Below, in pieces: positions 5,195 through 5,204 of a stretch of DNA of 5,204 nt (positions are counted from its first letter, which is position 1; every line of letters starts with the position of its first letter). The DNA is from Spirochaetaceae bacterium. Lineage in GTDB: Bacteria > Spirochaetota > Spirochaetia > Treponematales > Breznakiellaceae. The notes beneath the pieces are model-generated. The model saw only the letters and a program-made list of their open reading frames with translations, ran no database searches and was not told the origin of the DNA. Made by a program: the position numbers and the translations under genes. Where the stretch lies: positions 1 through 5,204 of the forward strand of contig JAITAE010000211.1 in assembly GCA_031284295.1 (NCBI GenBank), in the 5' to 3' direction.

Positions 5195-5204
5195 GGCTTT
5201 TTGT

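Overview
The window looks like bacterial chromosomal DNA of middling G+C. It holds one leftward (minus-strand) catabolic/transport operon and, at the left edge, the tail of an insertion sequence on the plus strand. The host cannot be fixed from the sequence. A lipid-anchored solute-binding protein with a relaxed lipobox (Phe at -3), moderate G+C and an IS630-type transposase would fit a spirochaete such as a gut Treponema. That is an inference of low certainty.

Layout: (1) 1-428, plus strand, is the C-terminal part of an IS630-family transposase whose 5' end lies outside the window. (2) 429-861 has no convincing gene but is rich in structure: three tandem 21-bp units with internal dyads (544-606), a G+C-rich block of palindromes (about 616-745), and a nested stem set that folds on paper into a three-way junction with a GNRA tetraloop (750-810). 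(3) 862-5134, minus strand, is a four-gene operon. Read 5' to 3' it runs dlgD/yiaK-like dehydrogenase, tctC, tctB, tctA, with gaps of about 49, 20 and 73 bp. (4) 5135-5204 holds a sigma70-type promoter with both hexamers at consensus and an 18-bp spacer, followed by a palindrome with an AAGCGCTT core at the expected transcription start.

How the genes fit together: TctC is a lipoprotein that captures a small carboxylate outside the membrane. TctA (large) and TctB (small) form the membrane carrier of the tripartite tricarboxylate transporter (TTT) family. The first gene encodes an NAD(P)H-dependent reductase of the Ldh2 family whose motifs match 2,3-diketo-L-gulonate reductase (DlgD/YiaK) best. 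The operon therefore probably imports and reduces a keto-acid such as 2,3-diketo-L-gulonate or a relative. In E. coli yiaK is paired with a TRAP transporter (YiaMNO), so pairing with a TTT transporter would be a non-orthologous swap of the uptake module. This is the main biological point of the window. The structured intergenic region is the main unexplained sequence.
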